64,000 nt of DNA, from the NCBI RefSeq assembly GCF_004364775.1, contig NZ_SOAL01000003.1, positions 223,814-287,813 of the forward strand, written 5' to 3'. This document shows positions 52,796-62,000 of this stretch, piece after piece; the stretch's first letter is position 1; every line of letters starts with the position of its first letter. The translations under genes were made by a program, and so were the position numbers. The notes under the pieces are model-generated. The model searched no databases. It was not told the DNA's origin and saw nothing but the letters and a program-made list of their open reading frames with translations. Source of the stretch: Comamonas sp. JUb58. Its GTDB lineage: Bacteria > Pseudomonadota > Gammaproteobacteria > Burkholderiales > Burkholderiaceae_C.

Positions 52796-52828
52796 AGCCG
52801 AATTTCCTGCAGGAGATTCGGCTTTTTT
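52796..52828 (+). terminator. Intrinsic terminator of tRNA-Leu
   Basis: The stem AGCCGAA (52796-52802) pairs with TTCGGCT (52817-52823), then TTTTTT. It lies about 50 bases after the tRNA. Confidence 0.9.
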
Positions 52829-53234
52829 CTTGGCGTTTTGCGCCAGCGGCTGGCGGTATCCGGGTCTGACCCTGCGCCAAGACGGTATTGGCATCCAAGA
52901 AAAGAGCTGGCTTTATATATAATGTTCGGTTTCGGTCGATGGCGCCTTGCGCTGCACCGCTTTCGTGACAACGCTGGTTTTTGCCGCGTCACGCCAGGTG
53001 TTGCTTGCTACTGAATGCGCTGTCATCGTTTGATTTTTGGGTGTGCTGGGCTTAGGGCCAGTCGCCTATCTACTGGGACCCCAGGTTGTAAAACGGTGCC
53101 AATCCCCGTTGATGCCATCCCCGATGTGACACGGAATGTCCTCGCATCGGACGCAAGCTTTGCCGCTTGCAGGCTGGCTTGAATGGCGTTTGCACACCGT
53201 GGCCGGAAGGGTTCGTGCCTAACTAGGATTAACC
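52829..53234. promoter_or_regulatory. Upstream region of tig
   Basis: About 400 bp without a gene. A TTTATATATAAT sequence sits at 52912-52923, with TTGGCA at 52888-52893, which gives an 18-bp spacing to TTTATA, so a promoter here is plausible. No heat-shock consensus is clear. Only shadow frames are open. A TAGGAT purine stretch lies just before the tig ATG. Confidence 0.4.
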
Positions 53235-54548
53235 ATGGCAGTGAATGTTGAAACCCTTGAAAAGCTCGAGCGCAAAATTTCGCTGAGCTTGCCTCTCGCA
53301 TCCGTGCAAACCGAAGTGGACAGCCGCCTGAAGCGCCTGGCCCGCACCGTGAAGATGGACGGCTTCCGTCCAGGCAAGGTGCCGATGAACGTGGTGGCAC
53401 AGCGCTATGGCTATTCCGTGCAGTACGAAGTGCTCAACGAGAAGGTCGGCGAGGCTTTTGCCAAGGCCGCCAACGAAGCCGAGCTGCGCGTGGCCGGTCA
53501 GCCCAAGATCACTGAAAAAGAAGGCGCACCTGAGGGTGAGCTGGCATTTGACGCCGTGTTCGAAGTGTTCCCCGAAGTCAAGATCGGTGACCTGGCTTCC
53601 GCTGAAGTCGAGAAGCTGGCTGCCGACGTGGACGACGCTGCCATCGAAAAGACCATCGACATCCTGCGCAAGCAGCGTCGCACCTTCGCCCAGCGCCCAG
53701 CCGACACGGCTGCCGTTGACGGCGACCGCGTGACCGTGGACTTCGAAGGCAAGATCGACGGCGAACCCTTCGCTGGCGGCAAGGCTGAAGCATTCCAGTT
53801 CCTGATCGGCGAAGGCCAGATGCTCAAGGAATTCGAAGACGCAGTGCGCGGCATGAAGACCGGCGAATCCAAGACTTTCCCCCTGGCATTCCCAGAGGAC
53901 TACCACGGCAAGGAAGTGGCTGGCAAGACCGCCGACTTCCTGGTGACCGTCAAGAAGGTGGAAGCCGCCAACCTGCCCGAAGTGAACGAAGCACTGGCCA
54001 AGTCCCTGGGCATTGCTGACGGTTCCGTCGAAGGCCTGCGCGCTGACATCAAGAAGAACCTGGAGCGTGAAGTCAAGTTCCGCGTTCAGTCGCGTAACAA
54101 GCAAGCCGTGATGGAAGCCCTGGTTTCCAAGGCTGAGCTGGACCTGCCCAAGGCCAGCATCGACGCCGAAGTCGGCCGTCTGCTGGAAGGCGCCCGTGAA
54201 GAGCTGAAGCAACGCGGCATCAAGGACGCTGAAAAGGCGGAAATCCCTGCTGACGTGTTCCTGCCCCAAGCCGAGCGCCGCGTGCGTCTGGGTCTGGTGG
54301 TGGCCGAGCTGGTCAAGGCCAACAAGCTGGAAGCCACGCCTGAGCAAATCAAGGCCCACATCGACGAGCTGGCATCGAGCTACGAGAAGCCAGAAGACGT
54401 CGTGCGTTGGTACTTTGGTGACCGCCAACGTCTGGCCGAAGTCGAAGCCGTTGTGATCGAAAACAACGTGACCGAATTCGTGCTGGGCAAGGCCAAGGTC
54501 AGCGATAAGACCGTGTCCTTCGACGAACTGATGGGCCAACAAGGCTGA
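53235..54548 (+). CDS. tig: Trigger factor
   Basis: A 437-residue ribosome-associated chaperone. The N-terminal ribosome-binding domain carries VKMDGFRPGKVPM, matching the conserved GFRxGKxP ribosome-docking loop. A middle PPIase (FKBP-like) domain spans about residues 155-245 (DGDRVTVDFEGKIDGEPFAGG, GESKTFPLAFPEDY), and a helical C-terminal substrate-cradle domain follows. It folds nascent chains emerging from the ribosome. It precedes clpP-clpX-lon, as in most Proteobacteria, and its mRNA ends in a terminator at 54602-54637. Confidence 0.97.
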   Translation: MAVNVETLEKLERKISLSLPLASVQTEVDSRLKRLARTVKMDGFRPGKVPMNVVAQRYGYSVQYEVLNEKVGEAFAKAANEAELRVAGQPKITEKEGAPEGELAFDAVFEVFPEVKIGDLASAEVEKLAADVDDAAIEKTIDILRKQRRTFAQRPADTAAVDGDRVTVDFEGKIDGEPFAGGKAEAFQFLIGEGQMLKEFEDAVRGMKTGESKTFPLAFPEDYHGKEVAGKTADFLVTVKKVEAANLPEVNEALAKSLGIADGSVEGLRADIKKNLEREVKFRVQSRNKQAVMEALVSKAELDLPKASIDAEVGRLLEGAREELKQRGIKDAEKAEIPADVFLPQAERRVRLGLVVAELVKANKLEATPEQIKAHIDELASSYEKPEDVVRWYFGDRQRLAEVEAVVIENNVTEFVLGKAKVSDKTVSFDELMGQQG

Positions 54549-54601
54549 TAGGACGCGTGCTGGACGGCCATGGCCGCCAGCACTGCTGACAGCTGAAAAC
54601 A

Positions 54602-54637
54602 GGGGCTTGTGCTTTTGGGCGCAGGCCCCATTTTATT
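54602..54637 (+). terminator. Intrinsic terminator between tig and clpP
   Basis: The stem GGGGCTTGTGC (54602-54612) pairs with GCGCAGGCCCC (54619-54629) through one wobble pair, then ATTTTATT. A second palindrome, GTGCTGG to CCAGCAC at 54557-54583, precedes it. Confidence 0.85.
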
Positions 54638-54702
54638 GGGGTACAGTTAGCGCAGTCACAGTGCATTGACGCTAGCTTCCACCAATCCTGAACGGAGATG
54701 TA

Positions 54703-55311
54703 ATGAGCGCACAAGATATTCAGAACTTGGGTTTGATCCCGATGGTGATCGAGCAATCGGGCCGTGGTGAGCGCTCGTTTGACATTTACTCGCGTCTGCT
54801 CAAGGACCGCGTGATTTTCCTGGTGGGCGAAGTCAACGACCAGACCGCCAACCTGGTGGTCGCCCAGCTGCTGTTCCTGGAAAGCGAAAACCCCGACAAG
54901 GAGATTTCGCTCTACATCAACTCGCCTGGCGGCAGCGTGACGGCCGGCATGGCCATCTATGACACCATGCAGTTCATCAAGCCCCAGGTCTCGACCATGT
55001 GCCTGGGCTTTGCTGCCAGCATGGGTGCTTTCCTGCTGGCCGCTGGTGAGAAGGGCAAGCGCTACTCGCTGCCCAACTCCAAGATCATGATCCACCAGGT
55101 GCTGGGCGGTGCCCGTGGCCAGGCAACGGATATCGAAATCCATGCCCGCGACATCATCCGCACCAAGGAGCAGATGAACCGCATCCTGGCAGACCGCACC
55201 GGCCAGCCTTATGAAAAGGTCAAGGCCGATACCGAGCGCGACTACTTCATGACGGCACCAGAAGCCCAGGAGTACGGTTTGGTCGATACTGTGGTAGAAA
55301 AGCGCCCATAA
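54703..55311 (+). CDS. clpP: ATP-dependent Clp protease proteolytic subunit
   Basis: A 202-residue serine protease. The catalytic triad is Ser106 (AASMGAF), His131 (MIHQVL) and Asp180 (TERDYF), with the same spacing as E. coli ClpP. The N-terminal propeptide region precedes [20 protein letters not shown]. It forms the two-ring chamber that degrades proteins fed by ClpX or ClpA. A ribosome binding site (GGAG) lies near the ATG. A GC-rich palindrome at 55328-55360 separates it from clpX. Confidence 0.98.
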   Translation: MSAQDIQNLGLIPMVIEQSGRGERSFDIYSRLLKDRVIFLVGEVNDQTANLVVAQLLFLESENPDKEISLYINSPGGSVTAGMAIYDTMQFIKPQVSTMCLGFAASMGAFLLAAGEKGKRYSLPNSKIMIHQVLGGARGQATDIEIHARDIIRTKEQMNRILADRTGQPYEKVKADTERDYFMTAPEAQEYGLVDTVVEKRP

Positions 55312-55327
55312 GTAGGCTTTTCCGGTG

Positions 55328-55360
55328 AAGCGGCCCCAACCCTACCGGTTGAGGCCGCTT
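55328..55360 (+). promoter_or_regulatory. GC-rich hairpin between clpP and clpX
   Basis: The stem AAGCGGCC (55328-55335) pairs with GGCCGCTT (55353-55360), and an inner CAACC/GGTTG pairing extends it. There is only a short T-run, so it may slow rather than end transcription into clpX. Confidence 0.6.
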
Positions 55361-55412
55361 TGTAGTTGGTTATCATTGTTTCCACATAGATTCGATTGAA
55401 GGCATTGCCCCC

Positions 55413-56684
55413 ATGGCCGAGAAAAAAGGCTCATCCAGCGAAAAAACCCTGTACTGCTCCTTCTGCGGCAAGAGCCAGCATGAGGTGAAGAAACTCATTG
55501 CCGGACCGTCCGTGTTCATCTGCGATGAGTGCATCAACCTCTGCAATGACATCGTGCGCGACGAAGTGGCGGCAGAAGGCAAGGAGGGCGAGAAGGCCAA
55601 GGGCAATGATCTGCCGACACCGGCCGAGATCAAGGCTACCCTGGACAACTATGTCATCGGTCAGGATCCCGCCAAGCGCACCTTGGCCGTGGCGGTGTAC
55701 AACCACTACAAGCGCCTGGCGCACAAGGACAAGGCCGGCAAGGACGATGTGGAGCTGGCCAAGAGCAATATCTTGCTGATCGGCCCCACCGGTTCGGGCA
55801 AGACCTTGCTCGCCCAGACCCTGGCCCGCCAGCTGAACGTGCCCTTTGTGATGGCCGACGCCACCACCTTGACGGAAGCCGGCTATGTCGGCGAGGACGT
55901 CGAGAACATCGTGCAGAAGCTGCTGCAAAGCTGCAACTACGATGTGGAGCGCGCCCAGCGCGGTATCGTCTATATCGACGAAATCGACAAGATCACGCGC
56001 AAGGCGGACAACCCCTCGATCACCCGTGACGTTTCGGGCGAAGGCGTGCAGCAGGCGCTGCTCAAGCTGATTGAAGGCACGATGGCCTCGATCCCGCCCC
56101 AAGGCGGCCGCAAGCACCCGAACCAGGATTTCCTGCAGGTCGACACGACCAATATCCTGTTCATCTGCGGCGGCGCCTTTGCGGGGCTCGAAAAGGTCAT
56201 CGAGAACCGTTCCGAGGCCTCGGGCATCGGTTTCGGTGCCACCGTCAAGAGCAAGCAGCAGCGTTCCATCTCCGAGGCTTTCCGCGACATCGAGCCGGAA
56301 GACCTGATCAAGTTCGGCATCATCCCCGAGCTGGTGGGTCGTCTGCCGGTGGTCACCGCGCTGGCCGAGCTGTCGGAAGACGCGCTGGTCCAGATCCTGA
56401 CCCAGCCCAAGAATGCGCTGGTCAAGCAGTACAACAAGCTGCTGGGCATGGAAGGCGTGGAGCTGGAAGTGCGCCCGGATGCCCTGATCGCGATTGCGAA
56501 GAAGGCCCTGGCCCGCAAGACCGGCGCGCGTGGTTTGCGCTCGATCTTGGAGCAGTCGCTGATGACCACCATGTTTGACCTGCCCACCACCGACAATGTG
56601 GCCAAGGTGGTGGTCGAAGAAGCGACCATCAATGAAGGCAAGCCGCCCCTCCTGGTGTACCGGGAAGCGGCCAAGAAGGCCTGA
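55413..56684 (+). CDS. clpX: ClpX ATPase, substrate unfoldase of the Clp protease
   Basis: A 423-residue AAA+ protein. The zinc-binding N-terminal domain has Cys15, Cys18, Cys37 and Cys40 (CSFC and CDEC). The Walker A motif is GPTGSGKT at residues 124-131, and Walker B lies in VYIDEIDKI. The GIGFGATV region is the IGF loop that docks ClpP. The sensor-2 region contains [12 protein letters not shown]. It recognises tagged proteins such as ssrA-tagged ones and threads them into ClpP. A terminator hairpin follows at 56693-56722. Confidence 0.98.
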   Translation: MAEKKGSSSEKTLYCSFCGKSQHEVKKLIAGPSVFICDECINLCNDIVRDEVAAEGKEGEKAKGNDLPTPAEIKATLDNYVIGQDPAKRTLAVAVYNHYKRLAHKDKAGKDDVELAKSNILLIGPTGSGKTLLAQTLARQLNVPFVMADATTLTEAGYVGEDVENIVQKLLQSCNYDVERAQRGIVYIDEIDKITRKADNPSITRDVSGEGVQQALLKLIEGTMASIPPQGGRKHPNQDFLQVDTTNILFICGGAFAGLEKVIENRSEASGIGFGATVKSKQQRSISEAFRDIEPEDLIKFGIIPELVGRLPVVTALAELSEDALVQILTQPKNALVKQYNKLLGMEGVELEVRPDALIAIAKKALARKTGARGLRSILEQSLMTTMFDLPTTDNVAKVVVEEATINEGKPPLLVYREAAKKA

Positions 56685-56692
56685 CAGGCTGC

Positions 56693-56730
56693 GATGGCAG
56701 AGACCGCATGGGCTCTGCCATCGGTGTTTT
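56693..56730 (+). terminator. Intrinsic terminator after clpX
   Basis: The stem GATGGCAGAG (56693-56702) pairs with CTCTGCCATC (56713-56722), then GGTGTTTT. About 150 bp later lon starts. Confidence 0.75.
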
Positions 56731-56881
56731 ACAAGGATCGCCTGGCGCTGCCGGGCGCCATCCCAAGGGCTTGAGGGTGCATTTGCTGGCCTGCACCCGC
56801 CCTGGCCCCTGGTTTTTCATGGCCAAGGGTTGAAAAATCACTTTTACGAATCATCTTCGTACAAGTTTCAAAAGGATTTTC

Positions 56882-59341
56882 ATGTCCGACAACCAAACCC
56901 CTTCCTCCCATCCCCTGGAATTGCCCATGCTCCCGCTGCGGGACGTGGTCGTTTTTCCGCACATGGTGATTCCGCTGTTCGTTGGCCGCCCCAAGAGCAT
57001 CAAGGCTCTGGAGACAGCCATGGAGGGCGACCGCAAGATCATGCTGGTGGCCCAGAAGACGGCTGCCAAGGACGACCCCACGGTGAACGACATGTTCAGC
57101 GTGGGCTGCGTATCGACCATCCTGCAGATGCTCAAGCTCCCGGACGGCACCGTCAAGGTGCTGGTGGAGGGTGTGCAGCGTGCCCAGGTGCAGGAAATCG
57201 CCGAAGGCGAGGACTACTTCACCGCCCAGATCGAACCCGTGGAGCCCGGCGATAGCGCCGACAAGGCCAGCGAGATCGAGGCCCTGCGCCGCGCCGTGAT
57301 GCAGCAGTTTGACCAGTACGTCAAGCTCAACAAGAAGATCCCGTCCGAGATCCTGACCTCCATCTCCGGCATCGATGACGCTGGCCGCCTGGCCGACACC
57401 ATTGCCGCCCATCTGCCGCTGAAGCTGGAGAACAAGCAGGCCGTGCTGGAACTGCAAAAGGTGCAGGACCGCCTGGAAAACCTGTACGACCAGCTCGAAC
57501 GCGAAGTCGACATCCTCAATGTCGACAAGAAGATCCGTGGCCGCGTCAAAAAGCAGATGGAAAAGAGCCAGCGCGACTTCTACCTGAACGAGCAGGTCAA
57601 GGCCATCCAGAAGGAGTTGGGCGAGGGCGAAGACGGCGCTGATCTGGAAGACCTTGAGAAGAAGATCAAGCTCGCCAAGATGACGCAGGATGCGCGCAAG
57701 AAGGCCGAGGGCGAGCTCAAGAAGCTCAAGCTGATGTCGCCGATGTCGGCCGAAGCCTCGGTGGTGCGCAACTACATCGAAACCCTGGTGAACCTGCCAT
57801 GGGGCAAGAAGACCAAGGTCAAGAAAGACCTGGTGGTCGCCGAGGACGTGCTGAACGAAGACCACTACGGTCTGGACAAGGTCAAGGACCGCATCCTGGA
57901 ATACCTCGCGGTGCAACAGCGCGTGGACAAGGTCAAGGCACCGATCCTGTGCCTGGTCGGCCCTCCTGGCGTGGGCAAGACCTCGCTGGGCCAGTCGATT
58001 GCCAAAGCCACCGGCCGCAAGTATGTGCGTATGGCGCTGGGCGGCATGCGTGACGAGGCCGAGATCCGCGGTCACCGCCGTACCTACATCGGCGCGATGC
58101 CGGGCAAGGTGCTGCAGAACCTGTCCAAGGTCGGCACGCGCAATCCGCTGTTCCTGCTCGACGAAATCGACAAGCTGGGCATGGACTTCCGGGGTGACCC
58201 ATCCAGCGCCTTGCTGGAGGTGCTCGACCCCGAGCAGAACAGCAAGTTTGGCGACCACTATGTGGAAGTCGACTTCGACCTCAGCGATGTGATGTTTGTG
58301 GCGACCTCGAACTCGATGAACATCCCGCCAGCGCTGCTGGACCGGATGGAAGTGATCCGCCTGGCGGGTTACACCGAGGACGAGAAGACCAATATCGCGA
58401 TGCGCTACCTGCTGCCCAAGCAGATCGAGAATAACGGCGTCAAGGCTGGCGAGCTCGAACTGCGCGAGGACGCCGTGCGCGACATCGTGCGCTACTACAC
58501 CCGTGAAGCCGGTGTGCGTTCGCTCGAGCGTGAGCTGTCCAAGATCTGCCGCAAGGTGGTCAAGAACATCCAGCTGGGCAAGGCACAGGCACCGGTGCAG
58601 GTGACGGCCGACAACCTGCCCGACTACCTGGGTGTGCGCAAGTTCAGCTACGGCCATGCCGAGCAGAAGAACCAGGTCGGCCAGGTCGTGGGCCTGGCCT
58701 GGACCGAGGTGGGCGGCGATTTGCTGACCATCGAAGCAGCTGCCATGCCCGGCAAGGGCGTCATCAACCGCACCGGCTCGCTGGGCGATGTGATGAAGGA
58801 ATCGGTCGAAGCAGCCCGCACCGTGGTGCGCAGCCGTGCACGTTCACTGGGCATCCGCGACGACGTGTTCGAGAAGCGCGACATCCACATCCACGTGCCC
58901 GATGGCGCCACCCCCAAGGATGGCCCCAGCGCTGGTGCCGCGATGACGACGGCGCTGGTGTCGGTGCTGACTGGCATCCCCGTGCGTGCCGATGTGGCGA
59001 TGACCGGTGAGATCACCTTGCGCGGTGAAGTCACCGCCATCGGTGGCTTGAAGGAAAAGCTGTTGGCCGCGCTGCGTGGTGGCATCAAGACCGTGATGAT
59101 CCCGGAAGAGAACGTCAAGGACCTGGCCGAGATCCCCGACAACGTCAAGAGCGGTCTGGAGATCGTGCCGGTGCGCTGGATCGACAAGGTGCTGGAAGTG
59201 GCGCTGGAAGTCAAACCCACGCCCTTGAGCGACAGCGATGCGCCTGCGGCCGAGCCGGTGCCCGTGGTGCCTGCGGTGGCCGTTGCAGCTACCGCCGCCA
59301 AGGCCGCACCAGCGCGCCGCTCGCGTGCCGTCAAGCACTGA
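56882..59341 (+). CDS. lon: ATP-dependent protease Lon (LonA type)
   Basis: An 819-residue LonA protease. The substrate-binding N domain starts [20 protein letters not shown]. The AAA+ domain has Walker A GPPGVGKT and Walker B FLLDEIDK. The Ser-Lys dyad is Ser683 (GPSAG) and Lys726 (GGLKEKLL), 43 residues apart as in E. coli. The tail ends with an Ala/Pro-rich and basic extension not needed for activity. It degrades misfolded and regulatory proteins. A ribosome binding site (AAAGGA) lies ahead of the ATG. Confidence 0.98.
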   Translation: MSDNQTPSSHPLELPMLPLRDVVVFPHMVIPLFVGRPKSIKALETAMEGDRKIMLVAQKTAAKDDPTVNDMFSVGCVSTILQMLKLPDGTVKVLVEGVQRAQVQEIAEGEDYFTAQIEPVEPGDSADKASEIEALRRAVMQQFDQYVKLNKKIPSEILTSISGIDDAGRLADTIAAHLPLKLENKQAVLELQKVQDRLENLYDQLEREVDILNVDKKIRGRVKKQMEKSQRDFYLNEQVKAIQKELGEGEDGADLEDLEKKIKLAKMTQDARKKAEGELKKLKLMSPMSAEASVVRNYIETLVNLPWGKKTKVKKDLVVAEDVLNEDHYGLDKVKDRILEYLAVQQRVDKVKAPILCLVGPPGVGKTSLGQSIAKATGRKYVRMALGGMRDEAEIRGHRRTYIGAMPGKVLQNLSKVGTRNPLFLLDEIDKLGMDFRGDPSSALLEVLDPEQNSKFGDHYVEVDFDLSDVMFVATSNSMNIPPALLDRMEVIRLAGYTEDEKTNIAMRYLLPKQIENNGVKAGELELREDAVRDIVRYYTREAGVRSLERELSKICRKVVKNIQLGKAQAPVQVTADNLPDYLGVRKFSYGHAEQKNQVGQVVGLAWTEVGGDLLTIEAAAMPGKGVINRTGSLGDVMKESVEAARTVVRSRARSLGIRDDVFEKRDIHIHVPDGATPKDGPSAGAAMTTALVSVLTGIPVRADVAMTGEITLRGEVTAIGGLKEKLLAALRGGIKTVMIPEENVKDLAEIPDNVKSGLEIVPVRWIDKVLEVALEVKPTPLSDSDAPAAEPVPVVPAVAVAATAAKAAPARRSRAVKH

Positions 59342-59362
59342 TCGGCTGCTGAGCAGCAAGGA

Positions 59363-59394
59363 AAACCGGCCCGTCATCAAAAACGGGCCGGTTT
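59363..59394 (+). terminator. Intrinsic terminator after lon
   Basis: A perfect 12-bp stem, AAACCGGCCCGT (59363-59374) with ACGGGCCGGTTT (59383-59394) and an 8-base loop, lies 21 bases after the lon stop. Confidence 0.85.
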
Positions 59395-59479
59395 GCCAAA
59401 AAGACCAAAAAATATGCGTTACAATGCATACCATCGCGGAGCCCGGTATATAATAGCGGACTTCCGGTAAAGCGGATAT

Positions 59480-59555
59480 GCGGGAATAGCTCAGTTGGTA
59501 GAGCGATACCTTGCCAAGGTATAGGTCGACGGTTCGAACCCGTTTTCCCGCTCCA
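59480..59555 (+). tRNA. tRNA-Gly (anticodon GCC), copy 1
   Basis: The acceptor stem GCGGGAA pairs with TTCCCGC, and TCCA completes the 3' end. The anticodon loop TTGCCAA reads GCC. Identical in sequence to the copies at 59720, 59837 and 59952. A TATAAT box at 59449-59454 probably drives the cluster. Confidence 0.97.
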
Positions 59556-59595
59556 AATTGGCTGTGTTGATGGCTTCAGCATGGCAACAATCGAT

Positions 59596-59669
59596 GGCGC
59601 GATAGCAAAGCGGTTATGCCCCGGATTGCAAATCCGGTTAGACCAGTTCGACTCTGGTTCGCGCCTCCA
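59596..59669 (+). tRNA. tRNA-Cys (anticodon GCA)
   Basis: The acceptor stem GGCGCGA pairs with TCGCGCC, followed by TCCA. The anticodon loop TTGCAAA reads GCA. 74 bases, normal for tRNA-Cys, and the second gene of the cluster. Confidence 0.97.
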
Positions 59670-59719
59670 GGACATGCTTGTCAGTACGTTTTGGGTTCGT
59701 GGTGAAACGAACAAAATTT

Positions 59720-59795
59720 GCGGGAATAGCTCAGTTGGTAGAGCGATACCTTGCCAAGGTATAGGTCGACGGTTCGAACCCGTTTTCCCGCTCCA
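59720..59795 (+). tRNA. tRNA-Gly (anticodon GCC), copy 2
   Basis: Same sequence as copy 1. The following spacer, to the next copy, is similar to the one after copy 3. Confidence 0.97.
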
Positions 59796-59836
59796 GTTTT
59801 TCAAAGCTGGTGTGGCTTCAGTTCATGCTAGTTTTT

Positions 59837-59912
59837 GCGGGAATAGCTCAGTTGGTAGAGCGATACCTTGCCAAGGTATAGGTCGACGGTTCGAACCCGT
59901 TTTCCCGCTCCA
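59837..59912 (+). tRNA. tRNA-Gly (anticodon GCC), copy 3
   Basis: Same sequence as copy 1. Together with its downstream spacer it repeats the unit that starts at 59720. Confidence 0.97.
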
Positions 59913-59951
59913 GTGTTCAAAGCTGGTGTGGATCCGTTCATGCTGGTTTTT

Positions 59952-60027
59952 GCGGGAATAGCTCAGTTGGTAGAGCGATACCTTGCCAAGGTATAGGTCG
60001 ACGGTTCGAACCCGTTTTCCCGCTCCA
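59952..60027 (+). tRNA. tRNA-Gly (anticodon GCC), copy 4
   Basis: Same sequence as copy 1; the last tRNA-Gly of the cluster, with a terminator 14 bases downstream. Confidence 0.97.
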
Positions 60028-60040
60028 ACACATTTCGAAA

Positions 60041-60064
60041 AAGAGCCTCAGGGCTCTTTTTTGC
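60041..60064 (+). terminator. Intrinsic terminator of the tRNA-Gly/Cys cluster
   Basis: The stem AAGAGCC (60041-60047) pairs with GGCTCTT (60052-60058) with loop TCAG, then TTTT. Confidence 0.9.
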
Positions 60065-60267
60065 TTTTCAGCTTCGGCCTTTTGCTAGCCGGAGCTGGCT
60101 GCCACCGCGAGCCTGCGGGTCGCGCAGGACTTGCAGCTTCCTTCTTCTTTTTCTTCATGCGGTACGACATGCGCTTGCAATCATCGCTGCAGCGTTGCGC
60201 TCAGCCACGATCTACTGCTGTCTTCGTCCAATAGCGTAGCTGGAGCAGCTAGAATGACATGCTGCGT

Positions 60268-60356
60268 GCCCCGATGGTGAAATTGGTAGACACCCGGGAC
60301 TTAAAATCCCGTGCCGCGAAAGTGGCGTGCCGGTTCGATCCCGGCTCGGGGCACCA
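60268..60356 (+). tRNA. tRNA-Leu (anticodon UAA)
   Basis: The acceptor stem GCCCCGA pairs with TCGGGGC, followed by ACCA (60353-60356). The anticodon loop CTTAAAA reads UAA. 89 bases with a long variable arm. A TAGAAT box at 60250-60255 precedes it. The integrase gene starts 162 bases later, so this tRNA is the likely attachment site. Confidence 0.96.
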
Positions 60357-60517
60357 TCCATATATTTTGCTTTCACTGGATTTAACTTTGCAGAGTGAAA
60401 ATCGTGAATTTTCAAGCTTTAGCGGATACCATCTAACCCGTTTTAACTGCCAAAAGTGATTGTCCGTGAAGCTGGCTGCACGGGAAATGCACGGGCAAAT
60501 GCACGGGAGATTTGGGG

Positions 60518-61531
60518 ATGGGGAAGCCGAGGAAAACTGCTGAGGGCACATGGCGCGTGCAGTACCAGCTGGATGGCAAGCGTGTCGGAGGCACATTCGC
60601 AACCAAGCGAGAGGCTGACGACTGGTTGGCTCGCACTCGGGTAGAAAGCACGGCTCGCCAGCAAGGGAAAACCGGCACCATCAAGACACTCAAGCAGGCG
60701 ATGTTGCGTTATGGAGAGGAGGTTTCTCCAACCAAGCGCGGCGGTGATAAGGAAGTCATCCGCATCAACGCCATTCTGCAGCATGAGGCATTCCCCTCCA
60801 ATGTGAAGATGTCGGACCTGACTCCAGACCATCTGACAGCCTGGCGGGATGCCCGGCTCAAGATTCGGGCACGCGGCTCAGTCTTGCGGGACATGAACCT
60901 TCTCTCATCCATCATGACGACGGCAAGGCGGGAATGGCGCTGGATTGCAGCCAACCCAATGAGTGATGTTCGCCGGCCTGCTGAGCCTGACCACCGCGAG
61001 GTAGTCATATCGCGGGTCCAGATCGTCAAGATGATGCGCGCGCTGGACTACTCTAGCGGTCCTGTCCGGAGTGTTCGACAGGCGGTAGCCATGGCGTTTG
61101 CTATGGCTCTATGTACGGGGATGCGGGCGGGGGAGTTGTGTAATTTGAAGTGGGAAGATGTGCGAGAGGATCATGTCATCCTGCACATCACCAAAAACGG
61201 GAAGCGCCGTGAAGTTCCGCTGAGTTCACGGGCAAAGATGCTCATCAACCGGCTGCGCGGCTGGGATGAGGTGAAGGTGTTCGGGATTACCGCGCAATCC
61301 TTGGACGCGATGTTCCGCAAGTATCGGGTCCGTGCAGGGCTCTCGGGGTTCACGTTCCATGACAGCCGGCATACGGCGGCAACGATGATCGCCGGCCGCA
61401 TGCGCAGTGGCAGCATGCCTGCGCAGCAGGCCGTCATGGACCTTTGCAAAATGTTTGGGTGGTCCAGGATGGACCAGGCGCTGGTCTACTACAACCCCAA
61501 GGCCGGGGACATAGCCGCGCGCCTTGGTTAG
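60518..61531 (+). CDS. Tyrosine-recombinase integrase
   Basis: A 337-residue integrase; the ATG at 60518 follows a GGGAGA ribosome binding site. The N-terminal part has an Arm/SAM-like DNA-binding region (KLKIRARGSVLRDMNLLSS-like helix). The catalytic domain carries Arg in TGMRAGELCNLKW, the HxxR box HDSRHTAAT, and a Tyr in ALVYYNP. It integrates and, with an excisionase, excises the island at tRNA-Leu(UAA), the tRNA immediately upstream. The gene overlaps the convergent excisionase-like gene by a few bases. Confidence 0.92.
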   Translation: MGKPRKTAEGTWRVQYQLDGKRVGGTFATKREADDWLARTRVESTARQQGKTGTIKTLKQAMLRYGEEVSPTKRGGDKEVIRINAILQHEAFPSNVKMSDLTPDHLTAWRDARLKIRARGSVLRDMNLLSSIMTTARREWRWIAANPMSDVRRPAEPDHREVVISRVQIVKMMRALDYSSGPVRSVRQAVAMAFAMALCTGMRAGELCNLKWEDVREDHVILHITKNGKRREVPLSSRAKMLINRLRGWDEVKVFGITAQSLDAMFRKYRVRAGLSGFTFHDSRHTAATMIAGRMRSGSMPAQQAVMDLCKMFGWSRMDQALVYYNPKAGDIAARLG

Positions 61532-61782
61532 GCCTTCTTCTTTGATTCCCACTCAAGCACCTCGGCGAGCAGCCAGCGGCCGTCGTTGCAGGGTTCGGGG
61601 AAGTCGCCGCGGCGGACCATCGCCATCACTGTCTGGCGGCATCGGCCCACGCGCTCTGTGACTTGCACAGTGCTGAGCCGGTCGCCCTTGTTCTGGGCCA
61701 TCAGGATCACAGCATCAGTCGCCTGCGCCACGGCTTTAGTGAGGCGTGCGACCTCCTTCTGGAGTGCTTCGATTTCACTCAT
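61528..61782 (-). CDS. Excisionase-like helix-turn-helix protein
   Basis: An 84-residue protein; the ATG at 61782 has a GGAGA ribosome binding site. It opens with a coiled-coil-like MSEIEALQKEVARLTKAV and then carries a small winged-helix region, DRLSTVQVTERVGRCRQTVM, with the AlpA/MerR-like recognition helix and a GRWLLAEVLEWE end. Small DNA-binding proteins next to an integrase often direct excision or regulate it. A longer form from 61812 is possible. The stop overlaps the integrase stop. Confidence 0.65.
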   Translation of the reverse strand: MSEIEALQKEVARLTKAVAQATDAVILMAQNKGDRLSTVQVTERVGRCRQTVMAMVRRGDFPEPCNDGRWLLAEVLEWESKKKA

Positions 61783-61808
61783 ATCAGTTCTCCAAAAAAT
61801 TACCCCGC

Positions 61809-61889
61809 TCATTGGCGGGGCTCGGTTTCGTCTAGTTCGCGGAAGGGTGCTCGTTTGTCACCCCATTTGCGGGAGCGTTTGGTGGGCAT
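61809..61889 (-). CDS. 26-residue phage micro-protein, translationally coupled
   Basis: A short frame beginning MPTKRSRKWGDKRAPFRELD. It is basic, then acidic. Its TGA overlaps the ATG at 61812 that starts the longer excisionase-like frame. Coupling and strand favour a real small gene, but length alone makes it uncertain. Confidence 0.35.
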   Translation of the reverse strand: MPTKRSRKWGDKRAPFRELDETEPRQ

Positions 61890-61934
61890 AGTTACCGATC
61901 GGGTAGATGTTGGGTATTTGCCGTCCCAACCGGG

Positions 61935-62000
61935 TCATTTCTTACCGCTCGGGAATGGCTGCCAGCGGTCTGCCTCACGGCTTGGGTCAGGGGTTGTCAT
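61935..62000 (-). CDS. 21-residue phage micro-protein
   Basis: A short frame starting MTTPDPSREADRWQPFPSGK. Its ATG overlaps the stop of the upstream gene (ATGA), suggesting translational coupling. There is no family match I recognise. Confidence 0.3.
   Translation of the reverse strand: MTTPDPSREADRWQPFPSGKK

Noticed and set aside
48386..52894. A 1502-codon open frame on the minus strand
   Set aside because: It mirrors the RND adaptor and permease genes codon for codon, an effect of high GC and codon bias. It has no family character and no plausible start.
59480..60027. Regularly spaced repeats resembling a CRISPR array
   Set aside because: The repeats are full tRNA-Gly genes of 76 bases with acceptor stems and CCA ends, and the spacers are similar to each other.
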